A DNA stretch of 19,452 nt from Candidatus Saccharimonadota bacterium (GTDB lineage: Bacteria > Patescibacteriota > Saccharimonadia > Saccharimonadales > SZUA-47): NCBI GenBank assembly GCA_017993025.1, contig JAGONL010000011.1, positions 1 to 19,452 on the forward strand, given 5' to 3'. How positions within the stretch are numbered: position 1 is the stretch's first letter; every line of letters starts with the position of its first letter. The notes below the pieces were generated by a model. The model saw nothing but the letters and a program-made list of their open reading frames with translations, did not search any database and was not told the DNA's origin. Positions 1 through 6,710 of this stretch are shown here, in pieces. Made by a program: the position numbers and the translations under genes.

Positions 1-1045
1 CCATGCGGAGTAGACCAATTCTAAACTGTCTTTGTACAAGTTCGCCAACTAGTTTAATGCGACGGTTTGCAAGGCTATCGATGTCGTCTGCAGGTTCCTG
101 TGAGTTATTAAGACGAATCATTTCAGAAATGATAGCCACAAGGTCTTCTACGCGCATAACACGGTTTTCAGCTGTGTTTGGTGTGTCCAGTTTTAGTCTT
201 TTGTTGATTTTATAACGGCCAACACGACTAAAATCGAATCTCTTATAGTTAAAGAACATGTTTTCAATCAAACTTCTTGCGTTATCTACAGTCGCAAGGT
301 CGCCTGGTCGCAAACGACGATAAACTTCAATCAATGACTCGTTTACTCCACGAGCTGGGTCTTTTTCAAGTGTTGCAGTAATATAGCTAGTTTTTCCATT
401 ATCAACTTTTTTGAACTGTTCGCGCATTTGTTGTTCGGTCAAACCAAATGCTCGTAGAAGTGTAGTTACGGCAATTTTTCGTTTTCGGTCAATTTTTACA
501 AACAATGCTCCTGAAGTTGCAGTTTCAAACTCTAGCCATGCACCACGTCCAGGAATAACCTTTGCGCTGTAATAGTTAGTACCACCAACGCTGTCAGAGG
601 TATAAAAAACGCCAGGACTTCTTATGAGTTGGCTAACTACGACACGTTCTGCACCATTAATAACAAAAGTTCCTCTAGATGTCATCCATGGATAATCACC
701 AAGATAGATTTCTTGTTCTTTAACTTCTCCGGTGACTTTGTTGGTTAGTTCTACAACGGCTTTAAGAGGTGCATCATAGCTTACGTTGTTTTCACGAGCT
801 TCTACTTCTGTTATTTTAGGCTCTTCAAAATGATAATCTTTGAAGCGAATGCTCAGTTTTGTACCTGTGTAGTCGTCAATTGGTGAAATTTCGCTTAAGA
901 TTTCGCCTAATCCTTCGTCTACAAACCACTGAAACGAGGTGTTTTGGTGGTCTACGAGGTTTGGTAGGTTGATAATTTCTTTTTTGTTTGTAAAGTACTT
1001 GCGTTCTTTGCCCGAACGCTTGGGGCTTACTGCCGTCTTAGCCAT
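1..1045 (-). CDS. rpoB: RNA polymerase beta subunit, N-terminal part (runs off left edge)
   Basis: This is the amino-terminal third of the catalytic beta subunit of DNA-directed RNA polymerase, a cytoplasmic core transcription enzyme. The first roughly 348 codons are visible from ATG at 1045 and the frame continues past base 1. Recognisable segments are the opening region around FQWFVDEGLGE, the conserved lobe segments YLGDYPWMT, GTFVINGAERVVVSQLIRSPGVF and KVIPGRGAWLEFE, and near the edge NRRIKLVGELVQ. The start is supported by a GGAG Shine-Dalgarno about 6 bases upstream. A likely promoter lies in the 149-bp gap before it. Nothing appears broken; the truncation is caused by the window edge. 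The identification is very secure; only the remaining length is unknown. Confidence 0.97.
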   Translation of the reverse strand, partial: MAKTAVSPKRSGKERKYFTNKKEIINLPNLVDHQNTSFQWFVDEGLGEILSEISPIDDYTGTKLSIRFKDYHFEEPKITEVEARENNVSYDAPLKAVVELTNKVTGEVKEQEIYLGDYPWMTSRGTFVINGAERVVVSQLIRSPGVFYTSDSVGGTNYYSAKVIPGRGAWLEFETATSGALFVKIDRKRKIAVTTLLRAFGLTEQQMREQFKKVDNGKTSYITATLEKDPARGVNESLIEVYRRLRPGDLATVDNARSLIENMFFNYKRFDFSRVGRYKINKRLKLDTPNTAENRVMRVEDLVAIISEMIRLNNSQEPADDIDSLANRRIKLVGELVQRQFRIGLLRM

Positions 1046-1073
1046 TTAATCTCCAACTCACTGCCGAATAATG

Positions 1074-1102
1074 AGTATATTAGTTTGATATGCCTATTCG
1101 AA
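1074..1102 (-). promoter_or_regulatory. candidate rpoB promoter
   Basis: On the minus strand a TATACT -10 box (1074-1079) lies 17 bases downstream of TTCGAA (1097-1102, 3 of 6 matches to the -35 consensus). It would give a leader of about 20-25 bases that keeps the GGAG ribosome binding site before the rpoB ATG. The rest of the 149-bp gap (1046-1194) shows no clear terminator for protein A. The call rests on box matches and spacing only. Confidence 0.45.
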
Positions 1103-1194
1103 GATTCTACTAATACAGGCCTTATTCCGTGTTACTTGACTATAGAGCAAATATCACAACCCATGCGTACACTACTTCTTAGCCTATCAGTGTC

Positions 1195-1806
1195 TCACAA
1201 ACTAGGAGGTCGTGTCAAATCATTCCCAGTCAAGCCATAAACAACCGATATTTGGTTTACTCTACCTAGGCCCAGTACAAAACTACCCTCAATATTACCC
1301 GGGTAGCATTCTCTCAATGCTTCGTGCACTAAAGGACATGAAGGCTTTGGCTCAATAGCAATTTCATTACCTTGACCAGAAGCCCCGATAAGCAATCTAT
1401 TAACTTCTACTATTTCTGCTACTCCACCACTGCCTAGAAAAGTCATACATACCGATCTTTTACCATTAACCATTTCTCTCTTTGAACTGCCATATTCTTT
1501 ATGGAAGACATCGACCCCTCTAACTAGCAAAGCTAGGCCACTTAACTCTGTTCTACTAATTCCCACTTCTCTATGTACTGCATATGCTACTACTGGGCTT
1601 TTTGGATCATCTGTAGATACGGCTAATCGTTCAACCGTTGCTCTAGCTCTTTTGCGTAATAGAAAAGCACCAACCATAGGATTTTGCCCCCTACTCATAG
1701 TCGTTGTGCTATTAGTTGCAATTTCATACAGAGCATCGGCTAGCTCTCTTCTATCGCATGCTAGTGGTATCGTTGATCCTCGTATTGGTAATAGTTCAAA
1801 TGACAT
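1195..1806 (-). CDS. unrecognised protein A (203 aa)
   Basis: I do not recognise this family. The protein is soluble-looking, with no signal peptide or membrane segment. It has a mixed alpha/beta composition and glycine-rich turns such as LGSGGVAEIVEV and LIGASGQGNE. A GVDVFHKEYG stretch faintly resembles GVNVFQEFNG in protein B at 6032-6598. It follows clpP by 41 bases on the same strand. The frame opens at a TTG at 1824, but ATG at 1806 is preferred because a good promoter (TTGATT, 17 bp, TACACT) ends 8 bases before it. That would give an almost leaderless mRNA with no Shine-Dalgarno. An uninterrupted 203-codon frame plus a placed promoter argue for a real gene; function is unknown. Confidence 0.6.
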   Translation of the reverse strand: MSFELLPIRGSTIPLACDRRELADALYEIATNSTTTMSRGQNPMVGAFLLRKRARATVERLAVSTDDPKSPVVAYAVHREVGISRTELSGLALLVRGVDVFHKEYGSSKREMVNGKRSVCMTFLGSGGVAEIVEVNRLLIGASGQGNEIAIEPKPSCPLVHEALRECYPGNIEGSFVLGLGRVNQISVVYGLTGNDLTRPPSL

Positions 1807-1814
1807 TAAACGAG

Positions 1815-1843
1815 AGTGTAGCAATTATTGTTGTAATAATCAA
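1815..1843 (-). promoter_or_regulatory. promoter of protein A
   Basis: TTGATT (1838-1843) and TACACT (1815-1820) are separated by exactly 17 bases on the minus strand, and the -10 is preceded by TGC (extended -10 type). The box ends 8 bases before the ATG at 1806, so transcription would begin within 1-2 bases of the start codon. The -35 box lies in the short gap after clpP, so protein A probably has its own transcript in addition to any clpP read-through. Confidence 0.55.
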
Positions 1844-1847
1844 CTAT

Positions 1848-2429
1848 TTATTTTATAACTTTGTCTGCAAGTCCGTATTTTACTGCTTCTTCTGCAGTCA
1901 TCCAGTAATCTCGGTCTACATCTTTTGCTATCTTTGAAAGTTTCTGACCAGTGTTTTGAGCTAAAATTTCATTCAATAACTCGCGTACCTTCAAGGATTC
2001 TTTTAAATCAATTTCCATGTCAGATACTTTTCCGCGCGTACCACTTGATGGTTGGTGAATCATAACTTTAGCGTGTGGCAACAAAAATCTCTTACCTTTA
2101 GTGCCAGAACTAAGCAGAAACGCTCCCATACTAGCCTGGAGTCCAATACCGACTGTTGATACGTCATTTTTTATGTGTTTTATCGTGTCATAGATTGCCA
2201 TGCCGTCGTAAACACTACCACCTGGACTGTTTATATAAATCTGGATGTCTTTTTTAGGGTCTTCGTTCTGCAAGAACAATAGCTGTGCAACAATTAAATT
2301 TGCAGTGTGTGAATTTACGTCTGTTCCCAAGAAAATAATCCGCTCTTTAAGTAAACGGCTGTAAATATCATACGCCCGCTCAACGCGTCCATCACTTTCT
2401 ATCACTGTTGGAATTAAAATGCTGTTCAT
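1848..2429 (-). CDS. clpP: ATP-dependent Clp protease proteolytic subunit
   Basis: ClpP is the serine peptidase that forms a double seven-subunit barrel and degrades proteins fed by ClpX/ClpC-type unfoldases in the cytoplasm. From ATG at 2429 the protein is 193 residues, normal for the family. The catalytic triad is visible: Ser100 in QASMGAF, His125 in MIHQP and Asp174 in DRDYW. The oligomer-handle and substrate segments INSPGGSV and MTAEEAVKYGL are also intact. The start matches the usual opening, here MNSILIPTVIE. The frame remains open to a TTG at 2477 preceded by AAGGA, but the extra 16 residues would be encoded largely by heptad repeats and are probably not translated. A CIRCE-like operator upstream suggests HrcA control. 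tig lies just upstream, a common pairing. Confidence 0.96.
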   Translation of the reverse strand: MNSILIPTVIESDGRVERAYDIYSRLLKERIIFLGTDVNSHTANLIVAQLLFLQNEDPKKDIQIYINSPGGSVYDGMAIYDTIKHIKNDVSTVGIGLQASMGAFLLSSGTKGKRFLLPHAKVMIHQPSSGTRGKVSDMEIDLKESLKVRELLNEILAQNTGQKLSKIAKDVDRDYWMTAEEAVKYGLADKVIK

Positions 2430-2430
2430 T

Positions 2431-2458
2431 TTGCGTATAACGTAGTACGTATTACGTA
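2431..2458 (-). repeat. four 7-bp tandem repeats in the clpP leader
   Basis: Four adjacent heptads on the plus strand read TTGCGTA, TAACGTA, GTACGTA and TTACGTA (consensus NNACGTA). They end 2 bases before the clpP ATG. The strict 7-base period and partial divergence look like an expanded and drifting microsatellite. The array occupies the place where a Shine-Dalgarno would be expected. If translated from the upstream TTG it would encode Val-Ile-Arg-Asn-Thr-Tyr-Tyr-like residues. Confidence 0.75.
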
Positions 2459-2519
2459 TGACGGGGTTTAGCCGCAAATACTACGATTCCTTTTCTACAA
2501 TCTACTTTATCAAACCAAG

Positions 2520-2546
2520 TTGGCACTCGTCAAGTCCGAGTGCTAA
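2520..2546 (-). promoter_or_regulatory. CIRCE operator (HrcA site) upstream of clpP
   Basis: The plus strand reads TTGGCACTC, nine bases, GAGTGCTAA. The CIRCE consensus is TTAGCACTC-N9-GAGTGCTAA, so 17 of 18 arm positions match and the spacer length is exact. It lies about 90 bases upstream of the clpP start and overlaps the last codons and stop of the membrane-protein gene. The minus-strand spacer contains TTGACG, a good -35 box, followed after 16 bases by TGATAAA, so HrcA binding would cover the promoter. A 7-bp palindrome of this kind followed by plus-strand T residues could also be read as a terminator, but the exact CIRCE match makes an operator far more likely. Confidence 0.88.
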
Positions 2547-3117
2547 TTTTTCTGCGATATATTATTATCCCAGAAATAATTCCAACTGTAATTGCGTTAT
2601 GTAAAGGAGTAAGTATTAAAATCCAATCAAATTCGCCTACCGATAGGACTGTCAGTAGACTTGCTACAATGGCCAGGTTCCATGTTAGCAGTAGCTCAGA
2701 GTCTGGGTATTTATGAACCTTTATCATTACTAGTACCTTAGCTATAAAGTTAACAAATGTAATCAGAATAATCGCTATCGTTGCTGATTCTGTAAGTGCC
2801 CACACCACAAGCACTAGCAAACAAAGTATTAGTGTAACTACATCTGTTTTAGTTATGCTACCAATTTTTGTATTTCTAGATAAATACAGGATTATAAATG
2901 GTAGAAAGAAGAAGTATGCAGTTAGATACAAAGACGCGGTAGCCCCTTCTTGAAGTTGTCCAAAAAACGATATACCAGCTATAATCATAAAGATTATCTG
3001 TGCCATTTTGTGCGGTTTAGTATTGCCCTTTTTTATATCTGCGATGTACGGGATGATTGCGAATATTGCTAACAGCACGCCACTAATACCAAAAAACTGC
3101 CTTAATGCTTCTGGCAT
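2530..3117 (-). CDS. seven-helix PQ-loop/SWEET-like membrane protein
   Basis: A 195-residue integral membrane protein with about seven hydrophobic helices (near 8-27, 38-54, 62-80, 90-110, 112-132, 142-160 and 165-188). The first helix ends in IPYIADIKKGNTKP, which resembles the PQ-loop signature of SemiSWEET, SWEET and related carriers. A weaker equivalent, AKVLVMIKVHKYPDSE, occurs in the second half. The 3+1+3 layout is what a duplicated PQ-loop carrier would give. Substrate and direction are unknown; a sugar or small-solute transporter is inference. It begins 8 bases after the tig stop and is very likely cotranscribed with it. Its stop codon lies inside the CIRCE operator of clpP. The open frame and membrane pattern are secure; the family call is moderate. 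Confidence 0.75.
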   Translation of the reverse strand: MPEALRQFFGISGVLLAIFAIIPYIADIKKGNTKPHKMAQIIFMIIAGISFFGQLQEGATASLYLTAYFFFLPFIILYLSRNTKIGSITKTDVVTLILCLLVLVVWALTESATIAIILITFVNFIAKVLVMIKVHKYPDSELLLTWNLAIVASLLTVLSVGEFDWILILTPLHNAITVGIISGIIIYRRKISTRT

Positions 3118-3125
3118 TATTTAAC

Positions 3126-4403
3126 TCAGCCTTGAGTTTTTAGAAACTTGATAACTTTTTCAGTTCTAAGACGTGCGTTTATCTCTCGGCGGTTTTCAGG
3201 CTTGTTTAGTTCTTCCTGCATGCCTGGGTCTCTGTATTGTGCGAGCAGTTGTTGCATTCGCACTTCAAGTTCTTCAGGTGTTACGTCTATCCCCTCTACG
3301 TCAGCAATTTCGCTAAGCATAAGACCTGCTTTTACGCGTCTTTCGGCTTCTGGTGTAACTTCCTTTTTAACGTAATCTGCCTCAGAAATTCCACTGCTGG
3401 CTATAAATTCATCAAACGTCATGCCTTTTTGAACAATGTTCTGTTTAACTTCGCTCAGTACCATTTCTACCTGCTCAGAAATCAAGCTATCAGGTATAGC
3501 CACCTTCATCTTGTCGGACAGTTCTTTGACAATATCCGATTCATAATCACGCTCTACCTTTGACGCTACATCTGCTTCAAGCTGTTTTCGAATATCTTCT
3601 TTAAGCTGTTCCAAGCTGTCAAATGGGCCAACTGTGCTGGCAAATTTATCATCAAGCTTTGGCTCTACAACTTCAGATACTTTCTTGAGCGATACAGTAA
3701 ATGTAACTTTAGCGTTTTGTAATGCTTTTGCACCATAATCTTTAGGAAATGTTACTTCAAAGCTTTTTGACTCATCTATCTTCATGCCAATAACGTTATC
3801 TTCGAATCCAGGTATAAATGTGCCAGAACCAAGTACTAGCGGATAGTCTGTACCATCTGCCCCAGATACGGGCTCGCCTTTTTTGTTGACGCCTTTAAAA
3901 TCTATTAGTGCTTCATCACCTTTTTTGGCTTCTCGTTTAACTTCTTCTCTTGCACTTGCTCTGGTTTGCAAGTTAGCTAACACGTCATTAATCTCTTTTG
4001 TGCCAACCTTAACCGGTTGTCTTTTTGCTGTGATTTTCTTGTAGTTAGGCAGTTTAATCTCTCCAACTACAGAAATCTCCATAGAAAATTCAAGCTCAGT
4101 AAATGGCACAAACTTTTTTACGCTAACCTTTGGTTGGTCTACGGGGCGAATGCGCTCTTCTTTGATAGCGCTAATATAGAGCATGTTAATAGCTTCATTT
4201 AAAAACTCGCTCTGGAACGTAGCGTCATCAAGATTTTTCTCAACAACTTCCATAGGTACTTTGCCTTCGCGAAATCCTGCAACTTTAACAGATGGCGCCA
4301 GCATATGTAGTACTTTGTTTTTTACTTTAGCAAGCTCTTCCACTGTTGCCGAAATATCAAGCGTTACACTGGTATCTTTGTCTCTTGTTGTATGTAGTTT
4401 CAT
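3126..4403 (-). CDS. tig: trigger factor, ribosome-associated chaperone and prolyl isomerase
   Basis: Trigger factor binds at the ribosomal exit tunnel and shields nascent chains. At 425 residues it is of typical length. The amino-terminal ribosome-binding domain carries the signature GFREGKVP at 43-50. A central FKBP-type peptidyl-prolyl isomerase domain follows at about 155-245 (GDEALIDFKG, FIPGFEDNVIGM, FPKDYGA), and then the helical carboxy-terminal chaperone arms. The ATG at 4403 is set by an AAAGAGGT Shine-Dalgarno 9 bases upstream, one of the strongest in the window. It heads a two-gene unit with the membrane protein, and clpP follows, so chaperone and protease are linked as in many bacteria. 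No defects were seen. Confidence 0.96.
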   Translation of the reverse strand: MKLHTTRDKDTSVTLDISATVEELAKVKNKVLHMLAPSVKVAGFREGKVPMEVVEKNLDDATFQSEFLNEAINMLYISAIKEERIRPVDQPKVSVKKFVPFTELEFSMEISVVGEIKLPNYKKITAKRQPVKVGTKEINDVLANLQTRASAREEVKREAKKGDEALIDFKGVNKKGEPVSGADGTDYPLVLGSGTFIPGFEDNVIGMKIDESKSFEVTFPKDYGAKALQNAKVTFTVSLKKVSEVVEPKLDDKFASTVGPFDSLEQLKEDIRKQLEADVASKVERDYESDIVKELSDKMKVAIPDSLISEQVEMVLSEVKQNIVQKGMTFDEFIASSGISEADYVKKEVTPEAERRVKAGLMLSEIADVEGIDVTPEELEVRMQQLLAQYRDPGMQEELNKPENRREINARLRTEKVIKFLKTQG

Positions 4404-4437
4404 TTAAATTACCTCTTTAAAATTTCGATTATTTTGT

Positions 4438-4460
4438 CTGTAAATTAATAGTTTTTACAG
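4438..4460 (-). promoter_or_regulatory. inverted repeat in the tig leader
   Basis: CTGTAAA (4438-4444) and TTTACAG (4454-4460) form a perfect 7-bp inverted repeat with a 9-base loop, about 35 bases upstream of the tig start. It could be an operator or an mRNA hairpin. It has no T-run on either side, so it is not a classical terminator. Nothing else was seen in the 131-bp gap apart from the strong ribosome binding site. Confidence 0.35.
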
Positions 4461-4534
4461 ATTCTTAGGTGTTAATACTAGCAGATTAAGGCGTACATGT
4501 CGACTTCTAATAGTCTAATTATTTAATCTAAAAT

Positions 4535-5827
4535 TTATTTTCTATAATCGCTGACAATGCTGATAATACGCTTAAGAGAATGTTTTTCCTCAACGCCACT
4601 TTTCAGGTCTTTGAGAGTAAATATCTCAGATTTTACTTCGTCTGCACCCACAAACAATATATATCTGACGCCAGCTTTTTCGGCTGATTTTATCTGTTTA
4701 TCAAGTTTTCTACCACTAAAATCTATTGAAGTTTTTATACCAGCTTCTCTTAGTTCTTCAGCAACTTTTTGGGCATCGTCAACCGACAATTCGTCTCTAA
4801 TTAAAACTGTTAGCTCACAAGATAAATCAATTTTCGGAACTAACCCATGTGTTTCTAAGTAATCCTTGAACACCACGTCCCCCACAGCAAAACCAATTGT
4901 CGGTACCGGCTCTACACCCATTTGTCCAACTAGTCCGTCGTAACGACCGCCACCAAGAACAGCGCGGTTGTTCGCGGGGTCATTGTCAAATGCCTCAAAA
5001 ACAATATCTGTATAGTAATCAAACCCGCGCATTAGTGTTATATCAAACACCACATTTTGCACTCCTTTGCTTTTCATGGTTTTCAGAATTTTGTTTATTG
5101 TTTTAACGCTTTCAAGATTTTGAAGTTCCTCTGGCAAATCTCCTAACTCTTTTGTCACTAACAATTTAGTAATTTGAGCATTTTTATCTGAATTTTTTGT
5201 AATATCATTAAGCGATTTATCGAACTCTTCTAGTGTCATTTTATTTTTTCTATCAATTAGCCTAATGACGTTTGTAGTACTTTCACTTGATAGTTCTAAG
5301 CCTGCTAGCATTTCATTCACCAAAAGCCTGCTATTAATCTTTATTGTGTAACTACTACGCTTAGCCTTAAATACTTGGAAAAGGTCATCAACAATCATTA
5401 TCATTTCAATCTCTGCCATTTCATTCGACACACCAAACATTTCAATGTTTAGTTGCCAAAACTCACGAAGTCTGCCTCTTTGCATGCGCTCATAACGCCA
5501 AAGATTAGGGATTGAATACCAGCGTAGAGGGTAAGCAAGTTCCTGCCTACGACCAGCCACCATTCTACTGACGCTTGGTGTCATCTCTGCTCTAATCGTT
5601 ACGCTCCGTTCGCCCCTATCTTTAAATGTGTAGGTCTGTTCGTCAATGATTTCTTGATTTCCCTTTATTAAATATAGGTCTGTTGGCTCTAGAATTGGTG
5701 CATCCATTTCAAGAAACCCGTATTTCTCAACTACAGTGCGCCATTTATCAAACATCCATTTCTGAAATGCTTTATCCTCTGGGTAAAAATCCCGTGCCCC
5801 TTTATATGGTTGTGTACTAATTTTCAT
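4535..5827 (-). CDS. hisS: histidyl-tRNA synthetase
   Basis: Class II aminoacyl-tRNA synthetase that charges tRNA-His with histidine. At 430 residues it has normal length. Motif 1 lies in the amino-terminal region (KGARDFYPED, GFLEMDAPILEP), and motif 2 is around NLWRYERMQRGRLREFWQ. The histidine-specific motif is MRGFDYYTDIVFEAF, motif 3 is GGGRYDGLVGQMG followed by PTIGFAVG, and the anticodon-binding domain occupies roughly the last 95 residues. The ATG at 5827 is preceded by GGAGAT 6 bases away. A TATAAT box (5839-5844) ends only 11 bases before the ATG, so the transcript may have a leader of just a few bases. An upstream terminator separates it from protein B. Confidence 0.97.
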   Translation of the reverse strand: MKISTQPYKGARDFYPEDKAFQKWMFDKWRTVVEKYGFLEMDAPILEPTDLYLIKGNQEIIDEQTYTFKDRGERSVTIRAEMTPSVSRMVAGRRQELAYPLRWYSIPNLWRYERMQRGRLREFWQLNIEMFGVSNEMAEIEMIMIVDDLFQVFKAKRSSYTIKINSRLLVNEMLAGLELSSESTTNVIRLIDRKNKMTLEEFDKSLNDITKNSDKNAQITKLLVTKELGDLPEELQNLESVKTINKILKTMKSKGVQNVVFDITLMRGFDYYTDIVFEAFDNDPANNRAVLGGGRYDGLVGQMGVEPVPTIGFAVGDVVFKDYLETHGLVPKIDLSCELTVLIRDELSVDDAQKVAEELREAGIKTSIDFSGRKLDKQIKSAEKAGVRYILFVGADEVKSEIFTLKDLKSGVEEKHSLKRIISIVSDYRK

Positions 5828-5838
5828 GATTTATCTCC

Positions 5839-5844
5839 ATTATA
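5839..5844 (-). promoter_or_regulatory. candidate hisS -10 box
   Basis: A perfect TATAAT on the minus strand ends 11 bases before the hisS ATG, after the terminator at 5884-5910. The -35 region is weak. Initiation 6-7 bases downstream would leave a leader of about 4-5 bases and cut off most of the GGAG ribosome binding site, so either the true start is slightly earlier or the mRNA is near-leaderless. Confidence 0.4.
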
Positions 5845-5883
5845 CTTTATTAATTGTTTTGACTAAAATTGCTTATGCTCAAA

Positions 5884-5910
5884 TAAAAAAGCCGGAGGTG
5901 CTCTCCGGCT
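5884..5910 (-). terminator. rho-independent terminator between protein B and hisS
   Basis: AGCCGGAG (5890-5897), a 5-base loop and CTCCGGCT (5903-5910) form a perfect 8-bp GC-rich stem. On the minus strand it runs straight into six T residues. It ends transcripts arriving from protein B, or acts as an attenuator in a longer hisS leader. On the plus strand there is no T-run, so it works in one direction. Confidence 0.85.
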
Positions 5911-5916
5911 ATAAAA

Positions 5917-5983
5917 AACTTTTCATATAATTATTTAAACCGCGAGAACTGACTCCGGCTGTATATGTGTAGAACAAAAAGTT
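5917..5983 (-). ncRNA. predicted folded RNA segment upstream of the hisS terminator
   Basis: Three nested pairings occur. AACTTTT (5917-5923) pairs with AAAAGTT (5977-5983), CATATA (5924-5929) pairs with TATATG (5962-5967), and within them CCGCGAG pairs with CTCCGG (about 5941-5958), leaving one bulged base. In the minus-strand RNA this fold immediately precedes the terminator. Its inner arm repeats the terminator arm (CTCCGGCT occurs at both 5903-5910 and 5953-5960). It could be the structured 3' UTR of protein B, an attenuator leader of hisS or a small RNA. It lacks the parts of a T-box. The pairing was derived by eye. Confidence 0.35.
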
Positions 5984-6031
5984 ACTAATACCATAATTAC
6001 ATTATATCACAAGTAGTCAAGATAATCAATA

Positions 6032-6598
6032 TTATTGCTCGATTCTGGTTAGGTCTTTAGCGATGTGTATAAGACCAACAAGCGAATCATCATTAAAATA
6101 AGTACCTATTGCACCTACAGACTGGGCAATCTTTATAAATGGAGAAATACCACGGCTCTCAGTGCTTGAATCAGCAATTACCCGTAAAGTGCGGGGCCTT
6201 TCAAGATATTCGGCCTTAATAAGTTTTCCGTTAAATTCTTGAAAAACATTAACTCCTTCTGTATTTCCCCCAACATGTGGGCGATCAAATTCTTTGTCGC
6301 CTGCCCCAAAAAGACCCTCATGAGCTTCTTTTATTTCAGAAGCACTGGCTTGATTTATCATACTAAAGCACAGCATAATAGCTCCAATACCTTCGTGCAT
6401 CCTTCCTGAAACAGCTATCGGCTCAGTTTCAATGACGGGTCGTGTTATTCCAGGAACGAATTGTACTTTTCCGGAGTCTACATGATGGAAACTTATATTC
6501 CACCATCCATCTACATCTTGATTCAGAGGCTCTATCTCTATAAACCCGCTTGCGGATAGTCGTTGACCATGCAACAATGATTGACTCGTAGTACCCAT
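6032..6598 (-). CDS. unrecognised protein B (188 aa)
   Basis: I do not recognise this protein. It looks cytoplasmic, without a signal sequence or membrane helix. It has a long acidic/polar amino-terminal half (DVDGWWNISFHHVDSG), a small hydrophobic helix around GIGAIMLCFSMI, and a mixed carboxy-terminal half (GVNVFQEFNG, RPRTLRVIADS, SVGAIGTYFNDDSLVGLI). The last part slightly resembles protein A in pattern. Two in-frame ATGs exist, at 6622 and 6598. The second is preferred because TATACT ends 6 bases before it, placing the transcription start at the ATG itself; neither has a Shine-Dalgarno. It is a single-gene unit closed by the terminator at 5884-5910 and diverges from the tRNA gene. Function is unknown. 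Confidence 0.6.
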   Translation of the reverse strand: MGTTSQSLLHGQRLSASGFIEIEPLNQDVDGWWNISFHHVDSGKVQFVPGITRPVIETEPIAVSGRMHEGIGAIMLCFSMINQASASEIKEAHEGLFGAGDKEFDRPHVGGNTEGVNVFQEFNGKLIKAEYLERPRTLRVIADSSTESRGISPFIKIAQSVGAIGTYFNDDSLVGLIHIAKDLTRIEQ

Positions 6599-6604
6599 AC
6601 AATG

Positions 6605-6635
6605 AGTATAATCTCTAAGCATAATGATTCACAAG
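6605..6635 (-). promoter_or_regulatory. promoter of protein B, leaderless type
   Basis: On the minus strand TTGTGA is followed 18 bases later by TATACT (6605-6610), which ends 6 bases before the ATG at 6598. Normal spacing puts the transcription start on or beside the A of the start codon. Confidence 0.45.
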
Positions 6636-6687
6636 TAAAGCTTTGTGTTTTTAATGCCTTTAACTTTTAAAACTCAACTCAATCAGT

Positions 6688-6693
6688 TATAAT
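6688..6693 (+). promoter_or_regulatory. -10 box of the tRNA-Leu gene
   Basis: A perfect TATAAT on the plus strand ends 17 bases before the first base of the mature tRNA. The matching -35 position (6665-6670, TTTTAA) is weak. It lies between the divergent protein B gene and the tRNA. Confidence 0.5.
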
Positions 6694-6710
6694 AATCAAA
6701 CAATTCACAT

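Noticed and set aside
2431..2458. CRISPR array
   Set aside because: Units are 7 bases with no spacers; the same applies to 8529-8563. No cas genes are present.
2430..2477. clpP starting at TTG 2477
   Set aside because: It has an AAGGA about 10 bases upstream, but ATG 2429 gives the family's normal opening and the extra residues come mostly from tandem repeats.
2520..2550. Terminator after the membrane-protein gene
   Set aside because: The palindrome is followed by T residues only on the plus strand, whereas the genes run on the minus strand; its sequence fits CIRCE exactly in arm and spacer length.
3237..3563. 108-codon plus-strand open frame inside tig
   Set aside because: Antisense to trigger factor; composition rich in Phe, Tyr and His typical of a reverse-frame shadow.
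5884..5983. T-box riboswitch before hisS
   Set aside because: Terminator and position would fit, but there is no AGGGTGG-type T-box sequence on the minus strand, no specifier stem, and the structured part is too short.
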